12,509 nucleotides of DNA from Zygnema cylindricum (GCA_037447655.1 JBBHKE010000384.1:64001-76509); one strand, 5' to 3'. Counted from the first letter of the stretch, positions 1-8,577 are shown. Notes: generated by a model from the letters alone, not told the origin. Numbers and translations are program-made.

Positions 1-493
1 TTATTGCTAGCTAGCTGTAGAGGCTAGATAGGTTAAGAACATTTACCTTTGTTTTCTGCCCGCGCTTTTTAATCCACACGGCTCAAAGCCAAGTCCGGAA
101 GGTTTCCCTCCAACTTGCGTCATTTTTGGGAAGCGGTGGAGTGAAGTTCGTGTGGAGAGGCATCTAGATCCAGCTGCGCCTTCTACGGGCAGCGGAACGG
201 TTTGGAGTGTTTGTGTTTGTTTTGTTTGCATTTCGGTTGGGAGTGGGGAAGTGAATTTTGACCGGATTTTGGGAATTTTCCTTGTTTGGTTGAAATTGTT
301 TATTTGCTTTGCTGCCTCTTCGAGAAAACTCTTGTAGAGAATACGATAGAGACTTGAGAGCCTAGTGGCTACCTCGTGGCTTAGGAATTATTGGGTCCAC
401 TTCACTCTAGGGGAGTATTCTTCCCCTTCTCTCTTTGGGTCATTTTCAGCTTTATTCCTTCTCATGGTGTATATATTTTTTGTCTTTTCATAT
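1..493. other. Unassigned sequence downstream of the gag fragment
   Basis: If the retrotransposon is contiguous, this would be its gag-pol interior. None of the short ORFs here contains a CCHC zinc knuckle, protease, integrase or reverse transcriptase motif that I can see. A perfect 10-bp palindrome GCTAGCTAGC lies at 6-15. The stretch could be decayed interior, a different insertion, or host sequence brought next to gag by a deletion. I could not recognise a gene. Confidence 0.4.
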
Positions 494-1048
494 TTATTTT
501 GCTGGTATATATGTTTGTGAGCATGACTTTGCTGGTTGTGATGCATGTTCGCTTGCTTGCCTTTCATGCACGACAGCACGCGCCTTGCTCTCGATTGGCA
601 TTTTCTCCTCTCCGTTGACAACCCTCCAAAGCTTCTTGAGAATAAGTTGGCCTGAAATGAACTTCTTCCGAACGGCATAATTGGTGCCATTAAAGGCCAC
701 GGATTTCCCCGACATATTATAATTTTCTTCGTTTTCCAATCCTTCGCCGTAATCAGACTCTTCTTCTTCTATCTTCGCCTTTCCCTTCCTAATCCTCTCT
801 CTTCTCTCACTCTCATCAGCTCCTCCAATGAATGGATTGGTAGCCGGAAAAGACGTGTTTTCTTTGCTCTCACTCGGTTGAGTTTGAAAACGAGAATCTA
901 CATATCTCATAAGTGTATCAAACATTTCCTCGAATTTTCTCTCCGTATTCCGGGTCTCTTCAAATTGAGATCCCAAAAAACTGAACTCTCTTGCTCTCTC
1001 CGAATTCGACATGGGGGAAGGAGTATTTCTATTCTTCTTCCTCCCCAT
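494..1048 (-). pseudogene. Copia-type gag fragment (UBN2-like), degraded
   Basis: A 184-codon ORF begins 29 nt downstream of the primer-binding site, as expected for gag. Residues 1-75 are polar and charged. Residues 115-149 carry the signature of plant copia gag (UBN2 family): FNGTNY at 119-124 followed by KKFISGQLILKKLWRVVNGE (128-147). The Trp that normally follows the NY motif is replaced by Arg (R127, codon CGG, one step from TGG). After about residue 150 the similarity stops and the ORF runs into unrelated sequence ending at 494, so the protein is far shorter than a functional gag-pol polyprotein. I infer a dead element. An alternative start is Met13. Confidence 0.65.
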
Positions 1049-1076
1049 GCGCTCTCTCTCTATCTCTGAAGCACTA

Positions 1077-1088
1077 GCTTTGATACCA
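1077..1088 (-). other. Primer-binding site complementary to initiator-Met tRNA
   Basis: On the minus strand this reads TGGTATCAAAGC, one mismatch from the TGGTATCAGAGC site typical of plant copia elements, which is copied from the 3' end of tRNA-iMet. It lies two bases inside the LTR terminus, exactly where minus-strand DNA synthesis should be primed. It fixes both the orientation of the element and the inner LTR boundary. Confidence 0.8.
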
Positions 1089-1090
1089 AT

Positions 1091-1721
1091 TGAAGGATCT
1101 TAAGCAAAAGACATTCACTCAAATAAATTCACAAATCTTAAATCATTACACAGCGGAAGCTCATAAAAGACAAGAGGAATATTCAGCCAAAAGATTTATA
1201 AGTGTTCTTGGCCGAAGCCTCTTTACATCATCTCTCTTCTCTCTTCTCTCTCTTCTTTAAATAATCTCTTACTCCAAGATTAATCATATAAGATAGATTA
1301 ATTAATAAATTAATACTCTACAGCGTACACTGCTGCCTATTTACTCGGTACTCTGCACTAACAGACAACAAGGTAAGACAAGCAAGACTTAGCATAGCGA
1401 CGAACTCTGTCCCTAACTAACTGTCCCACAGTGAAATTTCCACGAAAGAAGGCGCACGCGCTTTCTTCCTTCGAAACGACTAACTCCAAAAGTTGACTTT
1501 ACACGCGTCGCTTCACGAACACACCTGCACGCAAAATGAAACACGTGCGCACGAAAACAAAAGTCACGCGAAACAAAATAGTACATTTCGTTCGCGGACA
1601 ACAAAAGTACCGCCACGAAACGACGTCGTACATTTTGTATGATGACGTGACACTTCACGTCCAACAAATAAATGTTGGTATGACGCTTCGCGAAATGCCG
1701 CGAAACGACAATATCCCAACA
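1091..1721 (-). repeat. 5' long terminal repeat, about 631 bp
   Basis: On the minus strand the LTR begins TGTTGGGATATTGTC and ends CCTTCA, giving the TG...CA termini required by integrase. The 3' end is set by the adjacent primer-binding site. The left third as transcribed (1721-1500) is rich in CG and ACGT cores, including CACGTG at 1542 and GACGTC near 1622, plus two adjacent hairpins (1644-1661 and 1661-1678). A TATA-like CTTATAAATC lies at about 1203-1193 and a second weak candidate, TTATTTAAAG, near 1268. No AATAAA is visible on the minus strand. ORFs in this stretch are spurious. Confidence 0.75.
1644..1678. repeat. Two adjacent inverted repeats in the LTR U3 region
   Basis: GACGTGA (1644-1650) pairs with TCACGTC (1655-1661) across a 4-nt loop. 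CCAACA (1661-1666) pairs with TGTTGG (1673-1678) across a 6-nt loop. The two share base 1661. The first contains ACGT cores on both arms, as bZIP-type sites do. Confidence 0.7.
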
Positions 1722-2248
1722 ATCCCCCTCTTATTGTCGGAATCGCCAAAACTCCTCAACATAATCCAAGTTTCGGTCGCCCCCTCTCAAATACAGCTTT
1801 CGTTTGGCAGTACGAAAAAGTTTTGGAGCCATTTTTTTTTAGTTTAAAATAATTTAGTGCGTCCTTGATCACGTTCCGTATGACTTGGCTTCCCGACAGA
1901 CAATAATATCATGACGATGATAATGATTCAACTCTAATAAAGACTTCATTAGACAAGACTTCTCATGGCAAAACTATTTAAAATAAAAGAAGGAGAGAAG
2001 AGAAAAACTTCTGAAAACAGTCAATGTTGAAGATTAAAACCGAGGAAAAAGGGAAGCAAAATTAAAATGAAAAGAAAACACGCAACATGTGCGAATGTAT
2101 GTTACAAAAAAACCTTTCCATCTTTAAAACAGATTACATTTTTCTAATCAAAATTTACCCACAAAAACTTCTAACTTCGCTTCCATAAGTCCTAAATTGT
2201 GGGTTACTTCTCTACAAAACAAGAGAAGAAAATGGTGATTACTGGAAA
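1722..2248 (-). other. 3' flank / probable 3' UTR of the alcohol dehydrogenase gene
   Basis: This AT-rich stretch follows the dehydrogenase stop codon (2251-2249) on the minus strand and abuts the LTR at 1721. I find no AATAAA on the minus strand. Two TGTAA pentamers (near 2135 and 2103) lie within about 150 nt of the stop and could act in cleavage, but this is weak. No gene is seen here. The retrotransposon inserted within 530 bp of the stop, so the transcript must end before it or read into it. Confidence 0.4.
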
Positions 2249-5200
2249 TTAGAAGTCATTTTCTAATACAATTCGATATCGGGCTTTATTTTCCTCCACT
2301 AGTTTGATGGCTTCGTTTAGTTGAGAAAGTTTCATCATCTGCCCGAAAAAACACACATACAAAAGAAAAGCATTTGAGTTATTAGTTTCAAGAAAACAAC
2401 AAAATAGAAAAGAGTGCATTTGACAATGAAAAGCTCACAAAAAATAATCGGATTTTGAATAGAAAGAGTCCTGATCCTTTTCCAGATTTCATAATCATAA
2501 CCTTTTTAAGTAAAGACTCTTCAAAAAAGTTAACAAAAAGTCACGGGAACTCAAATATTAACCAGATTGCCAAAAAAAAACATCATTGCCAAAAACAGAA
2601 AACGTTTTCCACTAAAATTACTTACGACCAACAGCCAATCCCGATCCCCGAACCTCTCTCCACCTTTCCTTAACACTAAAATTTCACCTTTTCCAAAACT
2701 ATTGAATAAAAAAAACACTAATTTCATTTTAAAAAAACACCCTTAATTTCACAAATACTCTTTATCTTTTCACCCATTATCTTTCCCGAAACCCTTTTTT
2801 TTAACTCTTCTCACCTGAACTTGTGGTCGAATGTTATGAGTGGAGCAAAACTCCAACATTTCCTTTAAAAGTCTTCTCCCTCCCACTATACTTCCCGCCA
2901 ATTTCTTCTGACTGAAAATAATATCCAAAAGACTCACTTTCGCAAGAGAATCGCTCGGAATTCCCGCCAAAACCAGCCTGTCCACCACCCAATCAAATAA
3001 GAAAAAAAGACACTTTATTTTTTTTCCTTGTAGTACAATATAGCTTTCTTCTCTTCATTCATCTCTCCCTTTCCGTCCACTCAAAATAATTAATATCTCC
3101 ATAACTTTCCTTTCAGTCTCTCCTTAGGAGACTTCGACCAGTCCTCTTTCCCTGTTCTCCTTATCCCTTTCCTCTCCCTCAACATCCTGTCTATCTTTCT
3201 TTCCACTCTTCTTACCTCTCCCCACCAGTCGATCTTTCCCTCACCATTTCCTCTCCATCCTCCATATCCCTCCACTCTCGCTCACTCACTTTTTCTCTCC
3301 TCCTTCACTCGACCTTATCCTTCTCGCCTCCGCATTATACCTACATATAACTCTTCCCATCTCACTTCCCCGCTGTCTCTCCCTCTCCGTCTCCCTGTAC
3401 TTCTCCCTCCCACTCCTACCCCTCCTCCCATTCCTCCTCCCAATATCAACCCAATCTCCCTAATCTCCCTAATCTCCCTAATCTCACCAGTTCCCCGAAC
3501 TCATATTCATAAACTAATCCCCACTACCCCTCCCTCCCCAGGAAAGAAAAAAATACTTTACAATACTTCCCATAAAAAAAGAAAACATAAAACACTTACG
3601 TTCCGTCTGTTTGAACCAATGACATTTGATTCCGAAAATCTCCCTCGGGAGGCAAAGCTGGAGAGCAATTAAGGAGAAGCTCCACTCTATCTTCGGGATC
3701 GACTCCATAGCCTTCTCCAGAAACCGCGTTAGGATTGTAAGTTATGAAACGATGGGCCCCAAATTTTCGAGCTTCTTCTTCTTTATTCTTCGATGTGGAA
3801 AACGCCGTAACATCTCCTCCCATGGCTTTTGCAAATTGTAAGGCGAGATGACCGAGTCCTCCGATACCGAGAACTCCAACTTTCATGCCGGGTCTCGTCC
3901 AATGGGCTCGTAATGGGGCGTAAACAGTAATACCTGATAAAAAGGAGAGGAAAAATTATGCATCAGGTGACCTATGGTTATTATTACTCATTTTAGTACC
4001 TCTGGCTTTTCTTTAAAACACTATGTTTCTAGTTCATTAAGATTAACCATAGTTCAATTGCAACCCGTAGTTAATTCCCCGAGTTATGGTTTTCTTTTAG
4101 AAACCAGAGGTCATTCAGTTAACAAAAATCGCTAACTCACGTCCTCCAACTCTAAAGGTTTCGATAACCAGATTTCCTTCAAGAAACTTTAACCAATCTG
4201 TTAACCATAGCTAGTTGCCCAACAGGAATCGCTATCCTTCCTCTCCCTTCCCCCACCACCAACCGAAGGACACCAAAACAGTCCCTTAAAGCTACTCGTA
4301 AATACTGTTAAAACTCCAATTGCCAACCTCAAAACAAGTCTAAAACTAAAACTAAACTAGCTCTGGCCTAAAAACTCTTCCAACTAGAAAAAACAAAAAA
4401 AAAACTAAGTCCATATCCAATCTGATAAAAACACTCATTCTCACTCTCTCCTTCTTTTCCTTACCGGCACACATAAGTGGAGCCGCAGCACTAGAAGGTA
4501 ATCCCTCCGGAATAGGGATAGCAAAGTCAGCTGAGGCCCGGATAAACTCCTGGAAACCTCCATGGTTTCCTCCCAATATGAGACCCTGGTATCCCTTTTG
4601 GCAAATATTCTCTTCCCCTTTAAGACAAGCTCCACAAGCGCGACACGAGTCACGGATCCATCCGAAAGCCACTTTATCGCCCTGTCAATTCCCTCGCCCC
4701 AAATAGAAGACTAAGCAAGAAATGAGATGCGTTCTAAAGGTCAGAGGGAAATTTAAAGAACAGAAGGAGGATTGGTTTTTGGAAAATTGTGAAGCAACCA
4801 AGCTACCTTCGTTAACCAATCAGCAGCCTTGTCAATTAATAATCATACTGGGTTTCTAATACTTTAACATAGCGTGTATAAAAGAAGAAGTAAATTGCAA
4901 TTACCTTTTTTAAGTGACTAACTAGAGATCCCACATTCTCGACAATCCCGACGACTTCATGACCGGCCACGAGAGGAAAACAGGCGTTGTGCCAATCATT
5001 GTTGCGCATGTGAATATCGGTGTGACATCTGTCGATTCTCAAAGTGAAGAAGGGAGAGAGAAATAGAGAGTCAGAGAGGAGAGGGAGAGAGAGAGAGGGA
5101 GAGAGAGAGAGGGGGGGGAAGAGAGAGAGAGAGGGGGGGGAAGAGAGAGAGAGAGAGGGGGGGGAAGAGAGGGGGGGAAGAGAGGGGGGGGAAAGAGAGG

Positions 5201-6003
5201 GAGAGGGGGAAAGGGGGGAGAGAGAAAGAGGTGAAAGAGAGAAAGGGAGGGGAGGGAGAGAGTGGGGGAGAGAGATGGGAAGAGAGGAAGTGAGAGAGAG
5301 GGGGGGGAGAGAGAGGTGGAGAGGGGTCGGGGAGAGGAAAAGTGAGAGGGAGGGGGGAAGGGATAGAGAAGGAGAGAGAGATAGGGAGAGTGGGGAGGAC
5401 AGAGAGGAAGAGGAAGAGGAAGAGGAAGAGGAAGAGGGAGAGAGAGAAAGGGAGAGGGAGGGGTAGAGTAAGAGGGAGAGAAAGAGGGAGAGGAAGTGGA
5501 AAAGGAAGTGGAAGAGGAAGTGGAAGAGACAGAGACAGAGACAGAGGGAGAGGGAGAGGGAGCCGGAGCGGGAGAGATAGAAAGATCCAAGTTATAAAAG
5601 GAAAACATCAATTTCCAAACAAGTCGAGGAATAAGAAAAGAGGTCGAACAAGCGGCTAAAATACTCCCTTATGCACCAAATGATAAAATGACAACACAAT
5701 TTTTATTTTTTTCGAGTCCATAACTTTGCCAAGACTTTGTTTCGGACCTGGTAACTACATCTATGGGCATTGACGCATCCCGGTACTCATAAGTAGAAAT
5801 GGGAGTGAAATAAGGAGACATCAAAGAGAAAAACAGTATAAAAAAAGGCAGCGTAGTCAAAAAGCGAGAGGAGGAGAAACCGAGTGACAGTGACTGAGAA
5901 GGGAATACAAAGTCAGAGAGAAAGAAGGAGATAAACACTGGACGAAAAATAGACCCAATTAATGTGTGGGGGAGAGAGAGAGAGAGGGAGAGAGAGGGAG
6001 AGA

Positions 6004-6053
<50 letters not shown>

Positions 6054-6176
6054 ATACAGGCCATTGTGAGTGACCCTGACCTCCACTTCCCCAGGAGGAA
6101 GCTCGCCCTTCTCATAGGTCCATGGCTCGAACGGTTTTCCCTCTCCCTTACTGGCATAGGCTCGAGCTTCCGCCAT
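2249..6176 (-). CDS. Zinc-dependent alcohol dehydrogenase, CAD/YahK-type MDR (six exons, 348 aa)
   Basis: Predicted NADPH-dependent aldehyde reductase/alcohol dehydrogenase of the medium-chain family, probably cytosolic (no targeting peptide seen). Exons on the minus strand: 6176-6058, 5028-4905, 4681-4465, 3933-3600, 2977-2815 and 2338-2249. They sum to 1047 nt in one frame ending in TAA. All introns are GT-AG; intron 4 has a perfect GTAAGT donor. Catalytic zinc ligands are C41, H63-E64 and C152. Structural zinc ligands are C94, C97, C100 and C108 (CRACGACLKGEENIC). The Rossmann motif GIGGLG is at 176-181. The loop FSTSK (198-202) has no acidic residue, favouring NADP(H). The C-terminus has the family-typical ARYRIVLEN (338-346). 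Length matches the usual ~350 aa. The start has a good Kozak context (GCGCCATGG) and is the first in-frame ATG. The substrate is unknown. Confidence 0.93.
2978..3599 (-). other. Intron 4 with long purine-rich (transcript-sense) tract
   Basis: Roughly 3050-3540 is dominated by C and T on the plus strand, so the transcript is GA-rich. This is the opposite bias to intron 1 of the same gene. It includes a 9-bp tandem repeat at 3453-3485. Small ORFs here are low-complexity artefacts. Confidence 0.75.
3453..3485. repeat. 9-bp tandem repeat, 3.7 copies of AATCTCCCT
   Basis: Perfect units at 3453-3461, 3462-3470 and 3471-3479, then a partial AATCTC to 3485. The unit contains CCCTAA across the junctions, which resembles plant telomere sequence (CCCTAAA) interrupted by TCT. 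It lies inside intron 4. Confidence 0.9.
3934..4464 (-). other. Intron 3 with interlocked short inverted repeats
   Basis: TATGGTTA (3973-3980) pairs with TAACCATA (4044-4051). ACCTCTGG (3998-4005) pairs with CCAGAGGT (4104-4111). The two pairs interleave. Another TAACCATAG copy lies at 4202-4210. The intron is otherwise AT-rich with no coding signal. Confidence 0.6.
5041..5584 (+). repeat. Polypurine (GA-rich) tract of about 540 bp
   Basis: Almost entirely A and G on the plus strand with scattered T and C. Local subrepeats include (GAGGAA)n near 5401-5436, GAAGTG-type units near 5493-5527, and (GACAGA)n near 5527-5545. It ends within 15 nt of the intron 1 acceptor, so on the transcript it supplies an exceptionally long polypyrimidine tract upstream of exon 2. 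Confidence 0.9.
5968..6050 (+). repeat. (GA)n microsatellite next to the intron 1 donor
   Basis: A nearly pure AG repeat with a few GGG interruptions; the last ~40 bp are perfect. On the transcript, the CT repeat begins about seven nucleotides downstream of the exon 1/intron 1 junction. Confidence 0.95.
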
Positions 6177-6345
6177 GGCGCCCGACCTCGTATTCGAATC
6201 GTACGACGGGAATAGATTTAATATCGCTCGTATCGGCGCGACCTAATGCTCGCCCGCGAACCTGCAATAGTATTGGTTAAACTGATTGGTTATTTCTTTA
6301 CGCTAGTTCTTTAAACGGTTTAAATGCAGCCACGTCATTAGAGTC
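6177..6345 (-). promoter_or_regulatory. Proximal promoter of the alcohol dehydrogenase gene
   Basis: On the minus strand two CCAAT boxes lie at 6276-6272 and 6289-6285, about 100-113 bp upstream of the ATG, both in the context AACCAAT. Further upstream, at 6337-6329, is TGACGTGGC, an ACGTGGC-core site of the bZIP/ABRE type. TTTAAACCGTTTAAA (6324-6310) is AT-rich and nearly palindromic. No classical TATA box at the right distance was found, so initiation may be TATA-less. No expression data are available. Confidence 0.45.
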
Positions 6346-7600
6346 TGAAATTAACCTAATAAGAGTAACTGTAATTGTACACGTTACCTCCAATAGCGAT
6401 TCAAGGCGTAGTCGTCACCCTTCGGATGTTCTCTGAACTGTCAGAAAGTGGCGTACGGCGGCTGAAATGAAGTCAATTGGCGGTTTTTCAACTCGCGGTG
6501 GACTGAGCCACTGAGGGAAGTGTGAACCTGAACCGAATTCTGACAGTCTACTCCTTTACGGACACGTGACCGTCCACAATCCGTCGGAATCATGGACGGG
6601 ACTTTGTGTGACACGTATCAAATATTATCGGGTAATGACGACAAAAGTTAGTGATCGTACACTTTGTTTACTGTACAAAACTTTATGTTCTGTTCGCAGA
6701 ACACGGAGTTCGTACAAGGTTTCGTGCTAAACAGCTGCATATGATAAGAGCCGGTTCCATGCAGTTGGGAACGACTTTACGGATTTTTGAAAATAGCCAT
6801 CGGTAATTACTAATTAGGGAGTTTCGAAAAGTAGGGTAAGATTCGGCCGCGCCCGCTCATTCGTGGAGGATGGTGAAAATATCCCGAAACTTTAGGGTTC
6901 CGTCCTTTTGCTGTGAGCGGTGAGCAATTGTTTTTGTGACATTGTACTTTAGAAAAAAAATTGAGCAAAATAATGTACAAAGAGAAAGCTTGAACAAAAC
7001 AAGTCCGTACAACTCAGTCATATGATATGCTGACGTGGCAAACGTCGGTTTTTCGCTTGTCCAGCGTCTATCCAGTTGCCTGTTAGCTCATATGCTGCAT
7101 CAGCGAAGTTTTGTTTTTGTCTTTTGGTTTTAGTGCTTTGCAACCAGCCTATCAGAGTGAAAGGCGGCGGTCAACCTGTCTTATTTTTTACACACGGCGG
7201 TTACAGAATCCTCCTCGACAGATTTTGAGAGACGCGGCCAGACAACTTTTGGGACCGGAGTCTGGACGCGGACGCGGACAGGATGTGTGGCTTGTGGCTC
7301 AAACAAAACCAAAACGTACGGAATCTGCCACGATTCAGGTTATTTAGGGTGATCGCACGTGTCTTATTTATTTTCCAGTATTGTCGTTTTTTGATTGAGA
7401 GAAACGGCTCGCAGTCTTACGAGTCCATGCTCTCCTTCGCAGTACTATAACAGTATAAACGTCTACTCTGGCATGACGAATAGCATTGTCCGTACTTACC
7501 ATTGTTGTACGTGGTGGTCTGACACAAATCCATACGGATCCGAACTTTCTCGTAATTTGTACTTTAGATGCTCTCATATGGGTTTTCCAGTATACCATAG
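6346..7600. other. Spacer without recognisable gene, distal regulatory words
   Basis: No ORF here shows a domain or codon pattern of a real gene. Visible motifs: a G-box CACGTG at 6563-6568 inside the near-palindrome ACGGACACGTGACCGT, TGACGTGGC at 7031-7039 (the same nine bases as in the dehydrogenase promoter), TCCGTACAA at 7004-7012 and TTCGTACAA at 6710-6718 (SBP-box consensus), and CCGTAC/GTACGG at 6453, 7316 and 7490. Confidence 0.4.
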
Positions 7601-7623
7601 TTCAAAAGCAGGTGACCGTACGC

Positions 7624-7683
7624 ACATACAATATGCCTATTGTACGCAAAACATACAATATGCCCTTAAGACCCATATTGTAT
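7624..7683. repeat. Direct and inverted repeats of ACATACAATATGCC
   Basis: A 14-bp perfect direct repeat ACATACAATATGCC occurs at 7624-7637 and 7651-7664. The first copy forms a hairpin TACAATA (7627-7633)/TATTGTA (7638-7644) with a 4-nt loop. The second forms ATACAATATG (7653-7662)/CATATTGTAT (7674-7683), a perfect 10-bp stem with an 11-nt loop. Origin unknown; a transposon-end remnant is possible. Confidence 0.85.
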
Positions 7684-8184
7684 TGGCCGCAAAATGAAAT
7701 AAAATAGGAACAGGGTTGAGTTGCACATCGATCGATAGAGAATTAAACGACATGTCTAAATTTTGAAAAAAAATCGGACAAAAAAAAAAAATTCTGTGAG
7801 TTTTGAGGGACTTTTTATTTAAACCATCAGATTCAGACGATCGGACGGTCGCTGATCAAAGTAGGCGATTTAAAAATATCACATGAAAATCCCGTAACAC
7901 AACTTACGAAAGGACAATCTGTCATATTAGCGTCTGCAATTTTGAGGGCCACACTAAATAAAGCCTCAAATTGACCAACCAGGCAGTATGGGACGATAAA
8001 AAAAAAAAAAAAACCACACTGCCAAAAAAAATACCAAAACCTACGGACCAACCCCGTTGGTGGCTGCAAAACAACTTTCCCAAAAAAGCTATGAACTGTC
8101 CGTAAAAAAAATGTCAGTTGCAAAAATGCTTACACTAATATAGGTTACCGTACAAAATCTGACAAATCGTACAAACCCCGTTGG

Positions 8185-8230
8185 CGTTCACACGGTCGAA
8201 ACGCGGCTGTCAGACGAATATGTGTGAACG
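8185..8230. repeat. 9-bp inverted repeat CGTTCACAC...GTGTGAACG
   Basis: Arms at 8185-8193 and 8222-8230 with a 28-nt spacer. The outer sequence GTGTGAACGGG resembles the ends of some DNA transposons, but no duplicated target site was found. Confidence 0.6.
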
Positions 8231-8338
8231 GGATTTTTTACGACATGGTTTTTTTCCCTTTTTAGAACGCACATTCTCATGCGTCCGCGGTTACTAAAAC
8301 TAATTTATTGTACTTTTTAACTTAAAAAGGTACATTTA

Positions 8339-8363
8339 TGTACGGTGTGACACTGACCGTACA
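8339..8363. repeat. 8-bp inverted repeat TGTACGGT/ACCGTACA
   Basis: Perfect arms at 8339-8346 and 8356-8363 with a 9-nt loop. Each arm contains the SBP-type word GTACGG/CCGTAC, so it is both a hairpin and a divergent pair of candidate protein-binding sites. Confidence 0.8.
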
Positions 8364-8515
8364 CCACTCTATTTGAGAGACAACATACTTTCATTTTTTA
8401 CGGTACTTGGAAAATAGCCCTAATTAAAGTAATGAAAAATACAGAATAAACTACGTTATTTGCGAATTTAAAAAAAACCGGAAAGGAATTAGCCGACACT
8501 ACGCTAATAGCGATT

Positions 8516-8577
8516 GGCGGTGTAGTGAACTTGAGAACCACATATAGGCGGTGCAGTGAACTAGAGAACCGCAAATA
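8516..8577 (+). repeat. 31-bp tandem duplication
   Basis: Two adjacent 31-bp units start GGCGGTG at 8516 and 8547 and differ at 4 of 31 positions. The divergence points to an old duplication. No coding potential. Confidence 0.9.

Larger units (their letters stand above)
1..1721 (-). mobile_element. 5' portion of a Ty1/copia-like LTR retrotransposon (truncated by window edge)
   Basis: Read on the minus strand the order is LTR (1721 to 1091), a 2-nt spacer, a primer-binding site (1088 to 1077), a short leader and a gag-like ORF (1048 to 494). This is the canonical 5' end of a copia element. No integrase or reverse transcriptase segment is recognisable in 1-493, and no second LTR end (CCCAACA on the plus strand) appears there. 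The element is therefore internally rearranged or continues to the left of the window. The target-site duplication cannot be checked because only one flank is present; the five bases outside the LTR are ATCCC on the plus strand (1722-1726). Confidence 0.75.
5029..6057 (-). other. Intron 1, 1029 nt, mostly simple sequence
   Basis: Donor GTATGG at 6057-6052 and acceptor CGACAG ending at 5029 join CT to A, giving Leu40 then Cys41 of the CHTD motif. Two GA-rich blocks on the plus strand (5041-5584 and 5968-6050) flank about 380 bp of ordinary sequence. Long ORFs here are repeats of Arg/Glu/Gly or Ser/Leu and are not genes. Confidence 0.85.
7700..8510. other. Gene-poor spacer with hairpins and a 16-A run
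   Basis: No supported gene. There is a run of 16 A at 7998-8013, a palindrome ATCGATCGAT at 7727-7736, and two strong hairpins described separately. The 96-codon minus-strand ORF at 7833-8123 is Phe-rich, owing to the A runs, and lacks any domain. Confidence 0.4.

Noticed and set aside
1413-1847. ORFs on both strands within and next to the LTR
   Set aside because: They lie in LTR sequence bounded by TG...CA and a primer-binding site, and their products lack known motifs.
3453-3485. Interstitial telomere repeat
   Set aside because: The unit is AATCTCCCT, not CCCTAAA. Only the CCCTAA part resembles telomere, and the surrounding intron is generally CT-rich.
5044-5659. Long Arg/Glu/Gly-rich (plus) and Ser/Leu/Pro-rich (minus) ORFs
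   Set aside because: They are translations of the GA-rich tract inside intron 1, which is placed there by a consistent exon chain with correct splice sites.
5669-6157. 162-codon minus-strand ORF in another frame across exon 1 and the GA microsatellite
   Set aside because: It is a frame shadow of exon 1 plus intron sequence with a Ser-Leu run encoded by the CT repeat. The true frame starts at 6176.
7111-7707. Plus-strand ORFs of 73-100 codons
   Set aside because: They overlap in different frames, lack domains, and the last two run through the ACATACAATATGCC hairpins. Nothing supports a gene.
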